This document shows positions 12,550 through 22,169 of a stretch of 64,000 nucleotides of DNA, one piece after another. The translations under genes and the position numbers were made by a program. Position 1 is the first letter of the stretch. The number at the start of each line of letters is the position of its first letter. This stretch comes from Lepidurus packardi (taxonomy: Eukaryota; Arthropoda; Branchiopoda; Notostraca; Triopsidae), in contig JAKZAN010000007.1 of NCBI GenBank assembly GCA_023053545.1, positions 2,790,001 to 2,854,000 of the forward strand, read 5' to 3'. The notes under the pieces were generated by a model, which did no database searches, had not been told where the DNA came from, and saw nothing but the letters and a program-made list of their open reading frames with translations.

Positions 12550-12806
12550 CGTATGACCTAATGGATAAGTGGCAAAAGTGGGAACGAGCGGGCCTCGGGT
12601 TGAAACCCGATTCAGACACTTTATTTCGTCTAAAAACCGAAATAGAAGGCTCTTTCTATGTACCTTATGCCTTCCCAGCAAGGTTCCTATACCTATATTC
12701 GAAATTGCGAATCTTCGGGATCACGAGCGTGAGTATCGGGAATAGAAAAGCCGAGCTGGATTACAGGGAAAGAGGCGAGGCTCTCACTTTTCAACGATGT
12801 TTGAAT
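12550..12806 (+). mobile_element. tRNA-derived SINE, copy 1
   Basis: The head resembles a tRNA gene: A-box-like TGACCTAATGGATAAG and B-box-like GGTTGAAACCC about 30 nt apart. A non-tRNA body follows with CACTTTATTTCGTCTAAAAA, TATGCCTTCCCAGCAAGGTT, CCTATATTCGAAATTG and GGCGAGGCTCTCACTTTT. The same order of blocks recurs in the copy at 13390. The boxes are more degraded here, so this is probably the older copy. Confidence 0.72.
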
Positions 12807-13389
12807 GTTCAGGTCATTGCAAAACCCGGAGAAAAGTTGACAAAACGGTGGAAAACTTATGAAGGGCATGACAAACATGTGCGTAAAAGAGGGCAAACTT
12901 TTTATAACTTTGTATAACAATGCATACGTCTACCCGAACCTGAGCGAGTGCTGTTCAACATCAAGAGGACCGGAACTCCGTGGCACTGGTGTTCCATCTT
13001 CAATGTGAAACGAATGTATTTCCTACATCTAATTTTCTTCGATGTCGAAAAAAGTCAAGACCAGTTTTTTCCCTTTTCTTAGTGTTCAAACTACGGTAAT
13101 AGTAATGTATGAGAACTTGTATTTGTGAGCTCTTAATAAAAATACTGTAAAAAAAATGGCCCTGTAATTATTTCGAACGATTTTGACTCACAATCCAAAA
13201 TTAAGGAAGGCTTTTTTTATTACACTTTTAAATATAATACAAAGTAATAAACACAATGCAAACTTGTAGAGAATACAAGTCATGGCAATGGGCGAACCGT
13301 CGAATTTATATAAATCGAACAAAAGATAGATGCTACTCTCACACTGTACACAGTTTATAGTTATACTTATTGATGTTTCAACGATTATA

Positions 13390-13680
13390 ACATATAAGCC
13401 CATGACCGAGTGGATAACGCGCACGACTGGGGACCCAAAGGTACCCGGTTCGATTCCCGGTCGAGAGGCACTTTATTTCGTTGAAAAACCTAAATATTAA
13501 ATGGCTCCCTTTTCCTGTACCATATGCCTTCCCGGCAAGGTTCCTATTTCCATATTCGAAATTGTGATGCATCGGAATTACGAGCTCGAATATCTCGGAT
13601 AGGAAACCGAGCAGGGGAGTTGGGATCAGGGAAAGGGGCGAGGCTCTCAATTTTTCACGATTTTTGAAGGGGGTCCCCTT
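13390..13680 (+). mobile_element. tRNA-derived SINE, copy 2
   Basis: The head has a good A box (TGACCGAGTGGATAACGCG) and a perfect B box (GGTTCGATTCC), followed by the body shared with copy 1: CACTTTATTTCGTTGAAAAA, ATGCCTTCCCGGCAAGGTT, CCATATTCGAAATTG and GGCGAGGCTCTCAATTTTTC. The tRNA part is not a functional tRNA: the anticodon stem and 3' acceptor do not pair properly. The A box has a GAGTGG core of the kind seen in class II (Ser/Leu-type) tRNAs, but I cannot assign the parent. Confidence 0.78.
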
Positions 13681-13879
13681 GATACAGCATTATTCCTTAT
13701 GGAGAAAAGCCCTGAAAACGCTTTTCCAGCTTGAAAAGGAGCCACGCCCCCTTTTTATCGCATTCCGCCAATAGCATTCGTCCATTTCGGAAACTACGCC
13801 TCCTTTTCTAGCGGATTTTTTGAAAAATCACGCAAAAATATTAAAAATTTTAATTTGATTTTCAAAAATTACAAATAAT

Positions 13880-14165
13880 ACAAAAAGGACATTTTTGGAA
13901 ACTAGATTTTACGAGGAACATTTTGGTACAACAAATAAAGAATTCCAGTGGGAAGCAAAACATCTCATTTGCACAATATTAGAATCCAATTTTTAGAGCT
14001 AAGAAAAGTCACAGAACAAAAATTCCAACAGATTTAGAACGCAGCACTAGAACAATGTTTCTGGAGGGATATATTTTGCAAGAAAAACAAAAAAATACGA
14101 AACAATTCTTCTCAAAACTTTTACAATAATACACGACGTCGAACCCACAGGGTGCTTTGCAGATT
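13880..14165. repeat. Interspersed repeat X, copy 1
   Basis: AT-rich segment whose ordered motifs recur at 21855-22168: GGTACAACAAATA, GTGGGAAGCAAAA, GAGCTAAGAAAA.TCACAGAA, CTAGAACAATGTTT, GGAGGGAT and AGTCGAACCCA-like. It is non-coding. A partial internal duplication repeats GATTTAGAA..GC.CTAGA.CAATGTTTCTGG near 14035 and 14165. Class unknown. Confidence 0.6.
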
Positions 14166-14169
14166 TAGA

Positions 14170-14859
14170 AGACATAGCGCTAGAGCAATGTTTCTGGAAG
14201 GGGGCAAGGGCTAATGGCAACGCGAGATGAAGGACGACTCGAAAGAAGGCCGCCGGATTGTGACACAAGGCCGACGAATCCATAATCTTGTAAGGGACTA
14301 AATTAAATTACGAAAATGACGAGCAAATTGATCCGATCCTGGACGCTGATTTCAAATGGAGAATCCCAATCATTTCCTGCTTGATCAGGTAGTCTGCCTA
14401 ACAAAAGTTGAGTCATCTACTGCTTGTCGTTCTTCCATTGTAATTCACCATTATTACATCCTTATTTATATGAGAAACTAATTCACCTTCTGGAAGCTAG
14501 ACGATGGAGGATCTGCGGTTCTCTGACACGCTGCGGACAAATTCGCATCATGGAAACGAGGCAATACCGCGATGGATCACTTGAGATTGTTGCTTCATTT
14601 CCACTTCAACTATAATAAGATAAAAAAAAAGACTAATTAATCAAATTGTTAAACGCATTCAAAAGAAAACTTACATTTCGCTTTCCTTTACGGTCCCGGC
14701 AAAGAACTAAACCCCTGCAGTAGATTCGCATCCCTGGCCATCAGCCAGCGAGCAATGCTGGCGTCTCTCCCCTCGTTGATGTTGATACTCAGCCAATCCC
14801 TCCAGACAGGGTTCCAGGCGTTGTAGTCACAAAACTGAACACTGATATCGCAGGACGAA
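14170..14859. other. Intergenic stretch before the gypsy element; possible interrupted reading frame on the minus strand
   Basis: Mostly low-information AT-rich DNA. On the minus strand from 14855 down to 14688 there is an open frame with ordinary amino-acid composition (motif NAWNPVWRDWLSI, ending SSLPGP and a stop). It runs up to the gypsy insertion site and stays open for a few codons when continued into the DNA beyond the element at 20296-20330. It may be a coding exon split by the insertion, or chance; I do not recognise it. Confidence 0.25.
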
Positions 14860-15107
14860 TGTAGTGTGGTAGAAATGAAATGAACCATATGCAATTGTGT
14901 TCCTTTGCCCTGGGTGACTCCTGAGACTTGACCAAAAGTGACCTCTCTAATTGTACTAGGAACTGACTACTGACCCGCTTCTTGGTACACGACGTTGACC
15001 TCTTATTTAACCTATATTTCCTGATTGACCCTTTGTCCTGGTGTGTATATATACTGTATGTTAATGCCAAATAGAGGAGTCTTAGCCTACGCACTGAGGT
15101 CGTTACA
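14860..15107 (+). repeat. gypsy element 5' LTR
   Basis: Begins TGTAGTGTGG and ends GTCGTTACA, a TG...CA LTR of 248 bp. A TATA-like run TATATATA at 15046-15053 is a plausible promoter core. It differs from the 3' LTR by one G/A and an AT/CC doublet. Confidence 0.93.
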
Positions 15108-15959
15108 ATGGCGCAGTCGGTAGACCCTCAACTCGTTGACAAACGCTCTCCCAAATTCGCACCAGAGTTGTTTTCCGATGGCACGGAAGAAGAGTGGGAA
15201 GCGTGGTGCCGACGCTTTGAGCGGTACGCTAAGTTCAGTGTTTTGGACGAAACACAGAAAGTGGAACATTTCGCAATGTCATTAAGAGGACGCGCGGAAA
15301 GAATGTACTCTCTTTTAGACAGTGATTTACAAGTTAAGTACGACAGTGCTGTGGCAGCCATAAGTGATATGTTCCGAGACACGGACGTGATAACGTATCA
15401 GCGAAAATTTGAAACTATGAGTAGAGGCACGAAGGACTCCGTGACCGAATTCGCGCGTCAGCTTCGCTACACCCTGAAGAAGGCTTTTCCATCGTTGGAT
15501 GCAGTGAGTCAAGAACGAATGTTAGTAAGCCGTCTTATCGATGCAACGGAGCCGCGAGAGCTGCGAATGCAGCTGAATGGGATGAAAGATATTTCCTTGG
15601 ATGCAGCTGTAGAGAAGATCCGAGGATACGAAAGAGGAGCCCAACAAGAAGCACTTCGTAAAGTGAAGATGGTAGCAGACCTCGAGTCTTCTGAACAGGC
15701 TGAAGTAGCAACCATGGCGTCAAGTACGGTTGACCAGAAGCTTGCCAACATGGCGAAAATGATGGAGCAGCGATTTGGCACTTTCGAGAAAATTATGGAA
15801 GAACTGAAAACTAATTCTTTTAATCAGCGTAGATCAGCCAACAAGGGGAACACTCCGAGGACCTGCTTTAACTGTGGAGAACCTGGCCATTTTCGAGCAA
15901 CCTGCACCAAACCAAAGAAGGCCAGTGGCAGTATGCAGAACCAGGGAAACTCCAACTAA
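15108..15959 (+). CDS. gag: gypsy gag polyprotein
   Basis: A 283-residue structural protein that would form the retrotransposon capsid in the cytoplasm. The capsid-like part has the retrotransposon gag signature W..WC.RFERYA near residues 27-40 and Q.VEHFAMSLRGRA near 50. A CCHC zinc knuckle (CFNCGEPGHFRATC) sits at about residues 251-264 and would bind RNA. The ATG at 15108 overlaps the primer site. I keep it because homologous-looking gag residues follow at once and the next ATG would remove them. The last codons contain the frameshift heptamer, and pol follows in the -1 frame with overlap. No internal stops. Confidence 0.88.
   Translation: MAQSVDPQLVDKRSPKFAPELFSDGTEEEWEAWCRRFERYAKFSVLDETQKVEHFAMSLRGRAERMYSLLDSDLQVKYDSAVAAISDMFRDTDVITYQRKFETMSRGTKDSVTEFARQLRYTLKKAFPSLDAVSQERMLVSRLIDATEPRELRMQLNGMKDISLDAAVEKIRGYERGAQQEALRKVKMVADLESSEQAEVATMASSTVDQKLANMAKMMEQRFGTFEKIMEELKTNSFNQRRSANKGNTPRTCFNCGEPGHFRATCTKPKKASGSMQNQGNSN
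15109..15120 (+). other. gypsy primer binding site (tRNA-Ser type)
   Basis: TGGCGCAGTCGG begins one base after the LTR end. This sequence is complementary to a tRNA 3' end ending in CGCCA; as far as I recall it is the primer site used by 17.6/297-type elements with tRNA-Ser. It overlaps the first codons of gag. Confidence 0.7.
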
Positions 15960-16003
15960 CTGGAAGCGTGGCTCCGACTCCAGTTCACGGATATGAAGGG
16001 GCC
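15944..16003 (+). promoter_or_regulatory. Programmed -1 ribosomal frameshift signal (slippery site plus potential pseudoknot)
   Basis: GGGAAAC at 15944-15950 is a canonical X XXY YYZ heptamer in the correct phase: the gag frame reads GGA AAC and the -1 frame reads GGG AAA. After a 7-nt spacer, AACTGGA (15958-15964) pairs perfectly with TCCAGTT (15979-15985). GGCTCC in its loop (15970-15975) can pair with GGGGCC (15998-16003, one G-T pair) to form an H-type pseudoknot. The gag stop is at 15957-15959, and the pol frame is exactly -1 and open through the overlap. Confidence 0.85.
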
Positions 16004-19000
16004 GATTTGGAATTTGACGTTGCGCATGTGAATATTGCCGCTTATGTCAAAGGTTTTTGTGGTAAAACAGTTGTCCCTATGCTTGTGGATTCTGGATCAG
16101 ACATTACATTAGTTAAATCATATCTTGTCCAAGATTTGTGTATTCTGCCGGTGGTCATTCGGGTCAGAACGGCGAAGGCGGGATGCCAAGTTATGAACAT
16201 TTTGGGTTGCACTGTCGTTACGTTTGTGATAAACGAGAGAACATTTACGTTTAATGCCTACGTTACCGATGACATGAACCAAGAAGTCATTTTGGGCAGA
16301 GATTTTTTGAAATACTTCGGAATGGCGATTGATTTTAAAGACGACGTACTGCGGTTTGGAAGCGAACAAGTGGTTTTGGAAGAAAAAGCTTCACCAGAGG
16401 TGGCCATCGAAGTAGCGGAAACAACAGTGATTCCAGCACGACATGAACTTTTAGTGATGACTTGCATACCAGGTTCAGTCACAGGTCAAGGCCTGATAGA
16501 AAAATTGCCCAACAACATAGACCCGGATGGGTTATTTGTTGCGCGGGCATTAGTTACTGTTGGGAACGGACGTGTTCCTGTAAGACTTATGAACGTTACG
16601 GACAAGCCTGTTCGTCTTAAATCTGGTACCAGAGTAGGAGTATTTACGCCATTGGGGGATGAAGTGAGTGAGCTATTAACTACAAGCATCGATCATACTT
16701 CAGAATCGCGCACTACAACCAACAAACAGCCTAATTCTACCGAGGAAATTGACGCCCCATACCTTCCCCTTTTTGGAGAACCATCTAAATCCCTAACGGT
16801 AAGTCAGAAACATCAGTTGGAAAATTTCCTCAGAAGACACAAGAGTATTTTGTCGCTACATTCGAGCGATTTGGGAAGAACTACCTACTTCAAGCATCGC
16901 ATTAACACGGGGACACAACCCCCTGTTCGGGTACAGCCCAGAAGAGTCCCAGCGCACTGGAAACCGCAGTTAGATACGATGGTGCATGATCTCTTGGGTC
17001 AAGGAGCCATTTCCCCTTCATCGAGCCCTTGGAGTTCACCCATAGTCATGGTGAAAAAGAAAGACGGGACTCTTCGCTTATGCGTGGACTACCGGGGCCT
17101 GAATAACGTAACAGTCAAGGATGCGTATCCTCTCCCCAGAATCGACGACACTTTGGATGCTTTAGCGGGAGCAAAGTATTTTTCTACGCTGGACCTGATA
17201 AGCGGTTATTACCAATTAGAAGTTGAAACCGAAGATCGACCAAAAACGGCATTCCAAACGCCCCAGGGTTTGTTCGAGTTCAACGTTATGCCTTTTGGCT
17301 TATGCAATGGGCCAAGTAGTTTCCAAAGGCTCATGGAACTCGTCCTAAGGGGTTTGCAATGGAGCGTCTGCCTGATCTACTTAGATGATATTGTAATCTT
17401 CAGCCGAACATTTGAAGAGCACTTAGCGAGACTGGAAGAAGTTTGTCAACGCTTGCAAGATGCTAATTTGAAAATAAAACCGAGCAAATGCAAATTGTTT
17501 CGAGACAATGTTACCTTCCTTGGACATGTAGTTAGTCAGGATGGTATACAAACGGATCCCGAGAAGACCGAGGCCATTGCAGAATGGCCAAGACCGATCA
17601 ATGCGGATCAGGTATCCCGATTCCTAGGACTGGCGTCGTACTACAGAAGATTCGTTCGAAACTTTGCTAACATCGCAAAGCCACTTTACAAATTGTCAGA
17701 GCCGACGGTTAAGTTTGAATGGTCCACTGTTTGTGAAGAAGCATTCCAGGCTTTAAAAGCTGCGCTTACGTCGACACCCATCCTGGCTTTCCCTGATTTA
17801 TCAAAACCGTTTCTGGTGGACTCCGACGCAAGCAATGTGGGTTTGGGAGCTGTTCTGTCACAAGTTATTGATGGAGTTGAAAGACCTGTGGCATTTGCAA
17901 GCCGTGGGTTGTCTCGGGCGGAATCCAGGTACTGCGTGACACGAAAAGAACTTTTGGCCGTTAAATTTGCGCTAACACAATTCAGTCATTACCTTTTGGG
18001 AAAGCCATTCAAGATTAGGACCGACAACAGTGCCGTGGCATGGATGAAGAAGTGTAAAAATCCTTCCGGCCAAGTGTTGCGGTGGCTCCAACTGATGGCT
18101 GCGTACCAATTTGAAATAGATCATCGTCCAGGAAGAAAACATGGTAATGCGGACGCGTTGTCAAGACGTCCATGTACTCAATGTGGAATTCAAGACGACG
18201 AGTCCGAGGATCTGGAAGAAGAAGAAGATCGAGATGTCCCTGATATGCCCTGCTCCAACCTGTTGGCTGACCCAGTTGTGAGTACCGTGGAGACCACGGA
18301 GACGTCGATAACCTTTCATCAGAAGACCGATGAAGACCTCAACGTAGTGTCCAGTTGGTTGAAGACACCAAACGTCATTCCGAAATCGCCGCAAAGTTTA
18401 AATTCAACATTAAGGAGTTATTGGGTCCAGAGAAGTAAGTTGTGCGTGCAAGACGAAACGCTGTACAGAAAATGGACAAGTGAAGAGGGGGAACGCCTCC
18501 TCCCTTTGGTGCCTAAGAAGGTTGTGGAGACACTTCTTAGAACCTATCACAACGAGGAAACGGCCGCACACATGGGTGTCGCGCGGACTTTAGCGAAATT
18601 GCGGCAAAGATTCTACTGGCCTAAGATGCAAGAGGACGTTATGGCTTGGTGCAAAAAATGTTTTACTTGTGGACAGAGTAATCCACCTCAACAGAAGAGA
18701 CGCGCCCCGTTGCGATCTTTGAATGCCAAGCGTCCTGGCGAAATCGTTGCTATGGACATTTTGGGTCCCCTGCCCGAAACCGTGTGCGGTAATCGATACG
18801 TTTTGGTGGTGGGGGATTTGTTTACGAAATGGCTCGAAGCTTACCCTATTCCCACACAAGAGGCCTCAGTAATAGCCGACAAATTCTTCAATGAGTACGT
18901 ATGTCGATGGGGCGCACCGGAACAGTTGCACACGGACCAAGGTAGGAATTTTGTTGGAAACGTTTTTAAGGAAGTATGCGACATTTGAAGATCCAGAAAA

Positions 19001-20034
19001 CCAGAACTACTCCGTACCATCCTCAAAGTGATGGTTTTGTGGAGCGCGCGAACCGGACGATATTGGCCGGATTGAGTAAGCTTCTAGACCAAGGAGAGGA
19101 TACGTGGGATAGCATGCTGCCCAAAGTCTTGCTAGCGTATCGGTCTGGTATTCAAGCGTCGACAGATTTTACCCCTTCAAAGCTTCACTTGGGACGCGAA
19201 CTCCTTTTACCGGCCGATGTAGTGTTTCACGCGGGAAATGTGGTTAAAACCGGGACTTCGGCTTCCGAGTATGCCAGTAATTTAGAACAGGATCTTAAAA
19301 ACGTGTACGAGAAAGCCAACCAACGTTTGCTTGCAGCTAGAGTCAGGCAAAAACAGTATTATGACCGTGATGTTGCCGGTAAAACTTTACGGGTCGGTGA
19401 CCATGTGTGGGTGCATGCTCCTGTCCCCAAAAGAGGAAAATCCCCGAAGTTTCATAGGCCGTGGGTTGGGCCGTTTATCGTCATCAAGAGAATATCCGAA
19501 GAAGTCTTTAGGGTAAAGAACAAAGTAACTGGTGCTCGCAAGGTGGTGCATTTTAATAATGTCAAGCCTTGTACGATGGAAGACGAGCACGAAGAAGTGC
19601 TAGTGCCACGCGACGCCGAGGAGCCCGAAGAAACGCCCATTTTGCCAGAACGCGTGACCCCTGTGAATCAAGAACGTCCTGCATCTCCACAGTTCCTGGA
19701 ATTGTATGATGACTGGTGTGTCTTGGACAGCGATGGCGAAGATGAAACTGTACGCAATGAAGACGAACCTGAAGCAAATATTCCCGAAACCGATGGTGAA
19801 GATGCAGGTGTACGCAAGGATGACGAACCTGAAGCCAACATTCCAGAAAACGACCCTGAGGATGTTTTACTGAATGAGAGTGGGCTAGGAACAACTTGTC
19901 CCGATACCGAAAATATTCCTACACGTAGGAGCTGTCGAGTTCGACGGCCACCATTAAGGCTGGTATATGTGGAACCAGGACAGCCCTTGGATTTATGCCA
20001 CGAAACGCGAGAAAAAGACGCTAAAAGTTGTTAA
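15968..20034 (+). pseudogene. pol: gypsy pol (protease, RT, RNase H, integrase) with one frame break
   Basis: Expressed as a gag-pol fusion by the upstream frameshift, not from its own start; the frame is open upstream of 15968. Protease active site LVDSGSD at about residues 38-46; reverse transcriptase with the catalytic YLDD at 17378-17389; RNase H with VDSDAS and RTDNSAV; integrase with an HHCC zinc module (about 18548-18680) and the first two catalytic acidic residues in MDILGP and TDQGRNF. The frame stops at 18988. Coding resumes in another frame at about 18976, where PHPQSDG-like and FVERANRT motifs carry the third catalytic residue, followed by a GPY/F-like module (PWVGPF). The break lies in a short T run and equals a one-base length difference: mutation or sequencing error. 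The C-terminal tail is acidic and contains an imperfect duplication. Confidence 0.9.
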
Positions 20035-20043
20035 GGGGGCGAG
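20031..20043 (+). other. gypsy polypurine tract
   Basis: AAGGGGGCGAG-type purine-rich run directly before the 3' LTR, where plus-strand DNA synthesis would be primed. Confidence 0.75.
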
Positions 20044-20291
20044 TGTAGTGTGGTAGAAATGAAATGAACCATATGCAATTGTGTTCCTTTGCCCTGGGTG
20101 ACTCCTGAGACTTGACCAAAAGTGACCTCTCTAATTGTACTAGAAACTGACTACTGACCCGCTTCTTGGTACACGACGTTGACCTCTTCCTTAACCTATA
20201 TTTCCTGATTGACCCTTTGTCCTGGTGTGTATATATACTGTATGTTAATGCCAAATAGAGGAGTCTTAGCCTACGCACTGAGGTCGTTACA
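20044..20291 (+). repeat. gypsy element 3' LTR
   Basis: 248 bp, TGTAGTG...GTTACA, with the TATA-like run at 20230-20237. It is followed by the CGAA target duplication. Confidence 0.93.
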
Positions 20292-20330
20292 CGAACAAGG
20301 ATATCGCACTGATTGGGTTTGCCACCTCCA

Positions 20331-20496
20331 AAATTAACATTCGAACTGCCCGCCAAAGACCGCCACTGCTGTCTTAGGTTAGCCACCATCACAATGAAAA
20401 CCACCCAACGATATCTTCATCATGAAATTAACGTTCGAACTGCCCGCCAAAGACCGCCACTGCTGTCTAAGGTTAGCCACCGCCATAGTGAAAACC
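20331..20496. repeat. Two-copy direct repeat, ~72-bp unit
   Basis: Units at about 20331-20402 and 20424-20496 share TTCGAACTGCCCGCCAAAGA, CCGCCACTGCTGTCT and GGTTAGCCACC and are about 90 percent identical by eye. Read on the minus strand, both encode a short open piece (motif NLRQQWRSLAGSSNV), so this may be a duplicated exon fragment; no family recognised. Confidence 0.6.
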
Positions 20497-20502
20497 TCAA
20501 CG

Positions 20503-20895
20503 ATGCTCGCCTGAAAGAAACAATGAGTAGTAAAAACTTATAAATGTAAATTAAAGTGTTACAACCATCACTTCGAAGCTCCCCATGACCTTTAAACTAA
20601 AATCGGATTCGTAAGATGTTGACCTCTTCGCACAGGATCGTGTATTCCTCTTCACCTTCATTTCGCCACCGAAAACTAGAAAAAGACCTTTAAAGTAATC
20701 TTAAAAATGGCTACAAAATCCTGTGATCCATATTAGACTTCAAATTGACCTATATTTGCTCACCTGAAAGAAACAATGAGTAGTAAAGACTTATAAATGT
20801 AAATTTCGAAGTGTTACTACCATTACTCCGAAGCTCCCTATGAACTTTAAACTGAAATCGGATTCGTTAGGAGATGTTGACCTCTTGGCAGGATT
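20503..20895. repeat. Direct repeat pair, ~138-bp unit (20503-20640 and 20758-20895)
   Basis: Both units run from GCTC.CCTGAAAGAAACAAT through AGTAGTAAA.ACTTATAAATG, GAAGCTCCC, TTTAAACT.AAATCGGATTC to ATGTTGACCTCTT. Each contains one exon-like segment on the minus strand (next entries). The second unit has a short internal duplication of AGGATTACTT. Confidence 0.65.
20576..20675 (-). other. Exon-like segment, copy A of three
   Basis: On the minus strand a pyrimidine-rich acceptor (TTTTTCTAG) precedes a 100-nt open segment that ends at a GT donor (GTGATG|gttgta). Its peptide contains GEMKVKRN and SCAKRSTSYESDFSLKVM. The same frame pattern with about half the residues conserved occurs at 30828-30937 and, broken, at 20821-20941. 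I do not recognise the family and no complete gene could be assembled around it. Confidence 0.4.
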
Positions 20896-20941
20896 ACTTG
20901 ACAGGATTACTTCCTCTTCCCCGTCATTTCGCCACTGAAAA
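20821..20941 (-). pseudogene. Exon-like segment, copy B (frame broken)
   Basis: The same acceptor (TTCTTCTAG) and donor (GTAATG|gtagta) layout as copy A, but a stop codon follows the basic stretch GEMTGKRK and the segment is 21 nt longer because of a short tandem duplication. It looks like a decayed duplicate. Confidence 0.4.
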
Positions 20942-21854
20942 CTAGAAGAAAAGAGAAAAATATCAGTACGCATGAAATCAATTCATAAACAAAATGTTTA
21001 AAACTTACAAATAAGTGTGAACAAACACATCCGCAGAGGAAGGCTCCCAAAACGAGTGAAAACACAAAACGTATGAAAAGGATAAAACTTGTCGTGATTC
21101 GCGTTTGTAGACTTCCGGTAACACATAAAAAACAACAACACAAGTTGCAGAAAACGTGTGAGAAGGAGAAAACTTGGCGAGTTTTGTGTTTGTAAACTTC
21201 CGACAGACAAATAAAAAAATAACAACACAAGTTGCACACGTTTGAGACGTTCATCAAGTCGACCTCACTCACTTCAGTAGAGGCTCCCCAAATCCGTTGA
21301 CCACCCGTTAACCATAGAAAAGCTTCGTTGTTACCATTAAAGACCTAATGAATGGCAACAACCAAGACTTTTCGCCGCCCAGGAAATTAAAAGTTGCGGC
21401 AAAAGACCTAACCGGCCAACAACAGTTTAACTCCTGGCATACCTGTTCCTTCTGGTTCTCCTGATTCCCACAGAAGGTAAGTAGCTACCTCCAAGTAGCA
21501 GAGTATCAGATAAGCAGATTAAGGTTGTAAATTGTGTCGACTGCGAAGGATGATGTAAGGCAGGGATGAAGTAGAGAGCACACTTAACACCAACACATTT
21601 TTTTTAACCGGCGTAGGCCTGGCCAGCCTTTTGGCAAATCTCCACACTTAACACTTTAAACACGCACTTGAATTGACTCCAGGTTTTCGAAGATCCAATT
21701 GGTAATGTTTTCGAAGATAACGCTTAATCCGATTGTTAATGGTCAACATGCTTGGTAATGTTTAACTATAAACTTACTACTAGCTTCACAACTAGCTTTC
21801 ACAACATCGCTGGAGAAAAGCAGGCCTGCACTAACTGTTTGTTTCAAATATTAC
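20942..21854. other. Stretch without recognisable gene
   Basis: AT-rich. Minus-strand frames between 20907 and 21272 are rich in Phe/Cys/Leu and repeat a short phrase (FSFSHVFCNLCCCFL-like) from an imperfect internal DNA repeat (about 21010-21130 versus 21130-21250). I see no start context, splice pattern or family match and treat them as non-coding. Confidence 0.5.
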
Positions 21855-22168
21855 GAATCGTACAACAAAAAGGATATTTTTTGAGATTTTACAGGACACG
21901 TTTCGGGTACAACAAATACGCAAATATGGAACTCCGTGGGGAAGCAAAAATATCTTCACTTGCGTAATTATAGACGGAAACTTTTGGAGCTAAGAAAAAT
22001 CACAGAAAAAAATTCAAACAGTTTTTGTAAACTGAGGGCTAAAACAATATTTGGGAGGGATGAACTTGACAAGAAAATCAAAAAATTCAAAAGCAAGAGT
22101 TACGTTAATATGCAATTATCAAAACTTGTACAATTATACAGAAAGTCGAACCCAAAACGCTGCTAGGC
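21855..22168. repeat. Interspersed repeat X, copy 2
   Basis: Shares with 13880-14165 the ordered blocks GGTACAACAAATA, GTGGGGAAGCAAAA, GGAGCTAAGAAAAATCACAG, GGGAGGGAT and AGTCGAACCCA. It abuts the decayed transporter copy that starts at about 22170. Confidence 0.6.
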
Positions 22169-22169
22169 A

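Larger units (their letters stand above)
14860..20291 (+). mobile_element. Ty3/gypsy LTR retrotransposon, nearly complete
   Basis: A 5,432-bp element with 248-bp LTRs, a primer binding site, gag, pol and a polypurine tract, flanked by a 4-bp target duplication CGAA (14856-14859 and 20292-20295). The LTRs differ at 3 of 248 positions, so the insertion is young. Order in pol is protease, reverse transcriptase, RNase H, integrase, the Ty3/gypsy arrangement. No env-like frame follows pol. The tRNA-Ser-like primer site and the -1 frameshift resemble the 17.6/297 branch of arthropod gypsy elements (established knowledge; assignment inferred). One frame break in the integrase region makes this copy non-autonomous as read. 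Confidence 0.93.

Noticed and set aside
12561-12917. 118-codon plus-strand frame after VPS13D
   Set aside because: Its first two thirds lie in the SINE; no motif or splice context.
13393-13475. tRNA gene candidate with good A and B boxes
   Set aside because: The stems do not pair as a tRNA and the sequence continues into a body shared with 12550-12806, so it is a SINE head, not a tRNA gene.
20907-21272. 121-codon minus-strand frame with Cys/Phe-rich composition, possible membrane peptide
   Set aside because: It arises from an imperfect internal DNA repeat and lacks start context, splice sites and homology that I can recognise.
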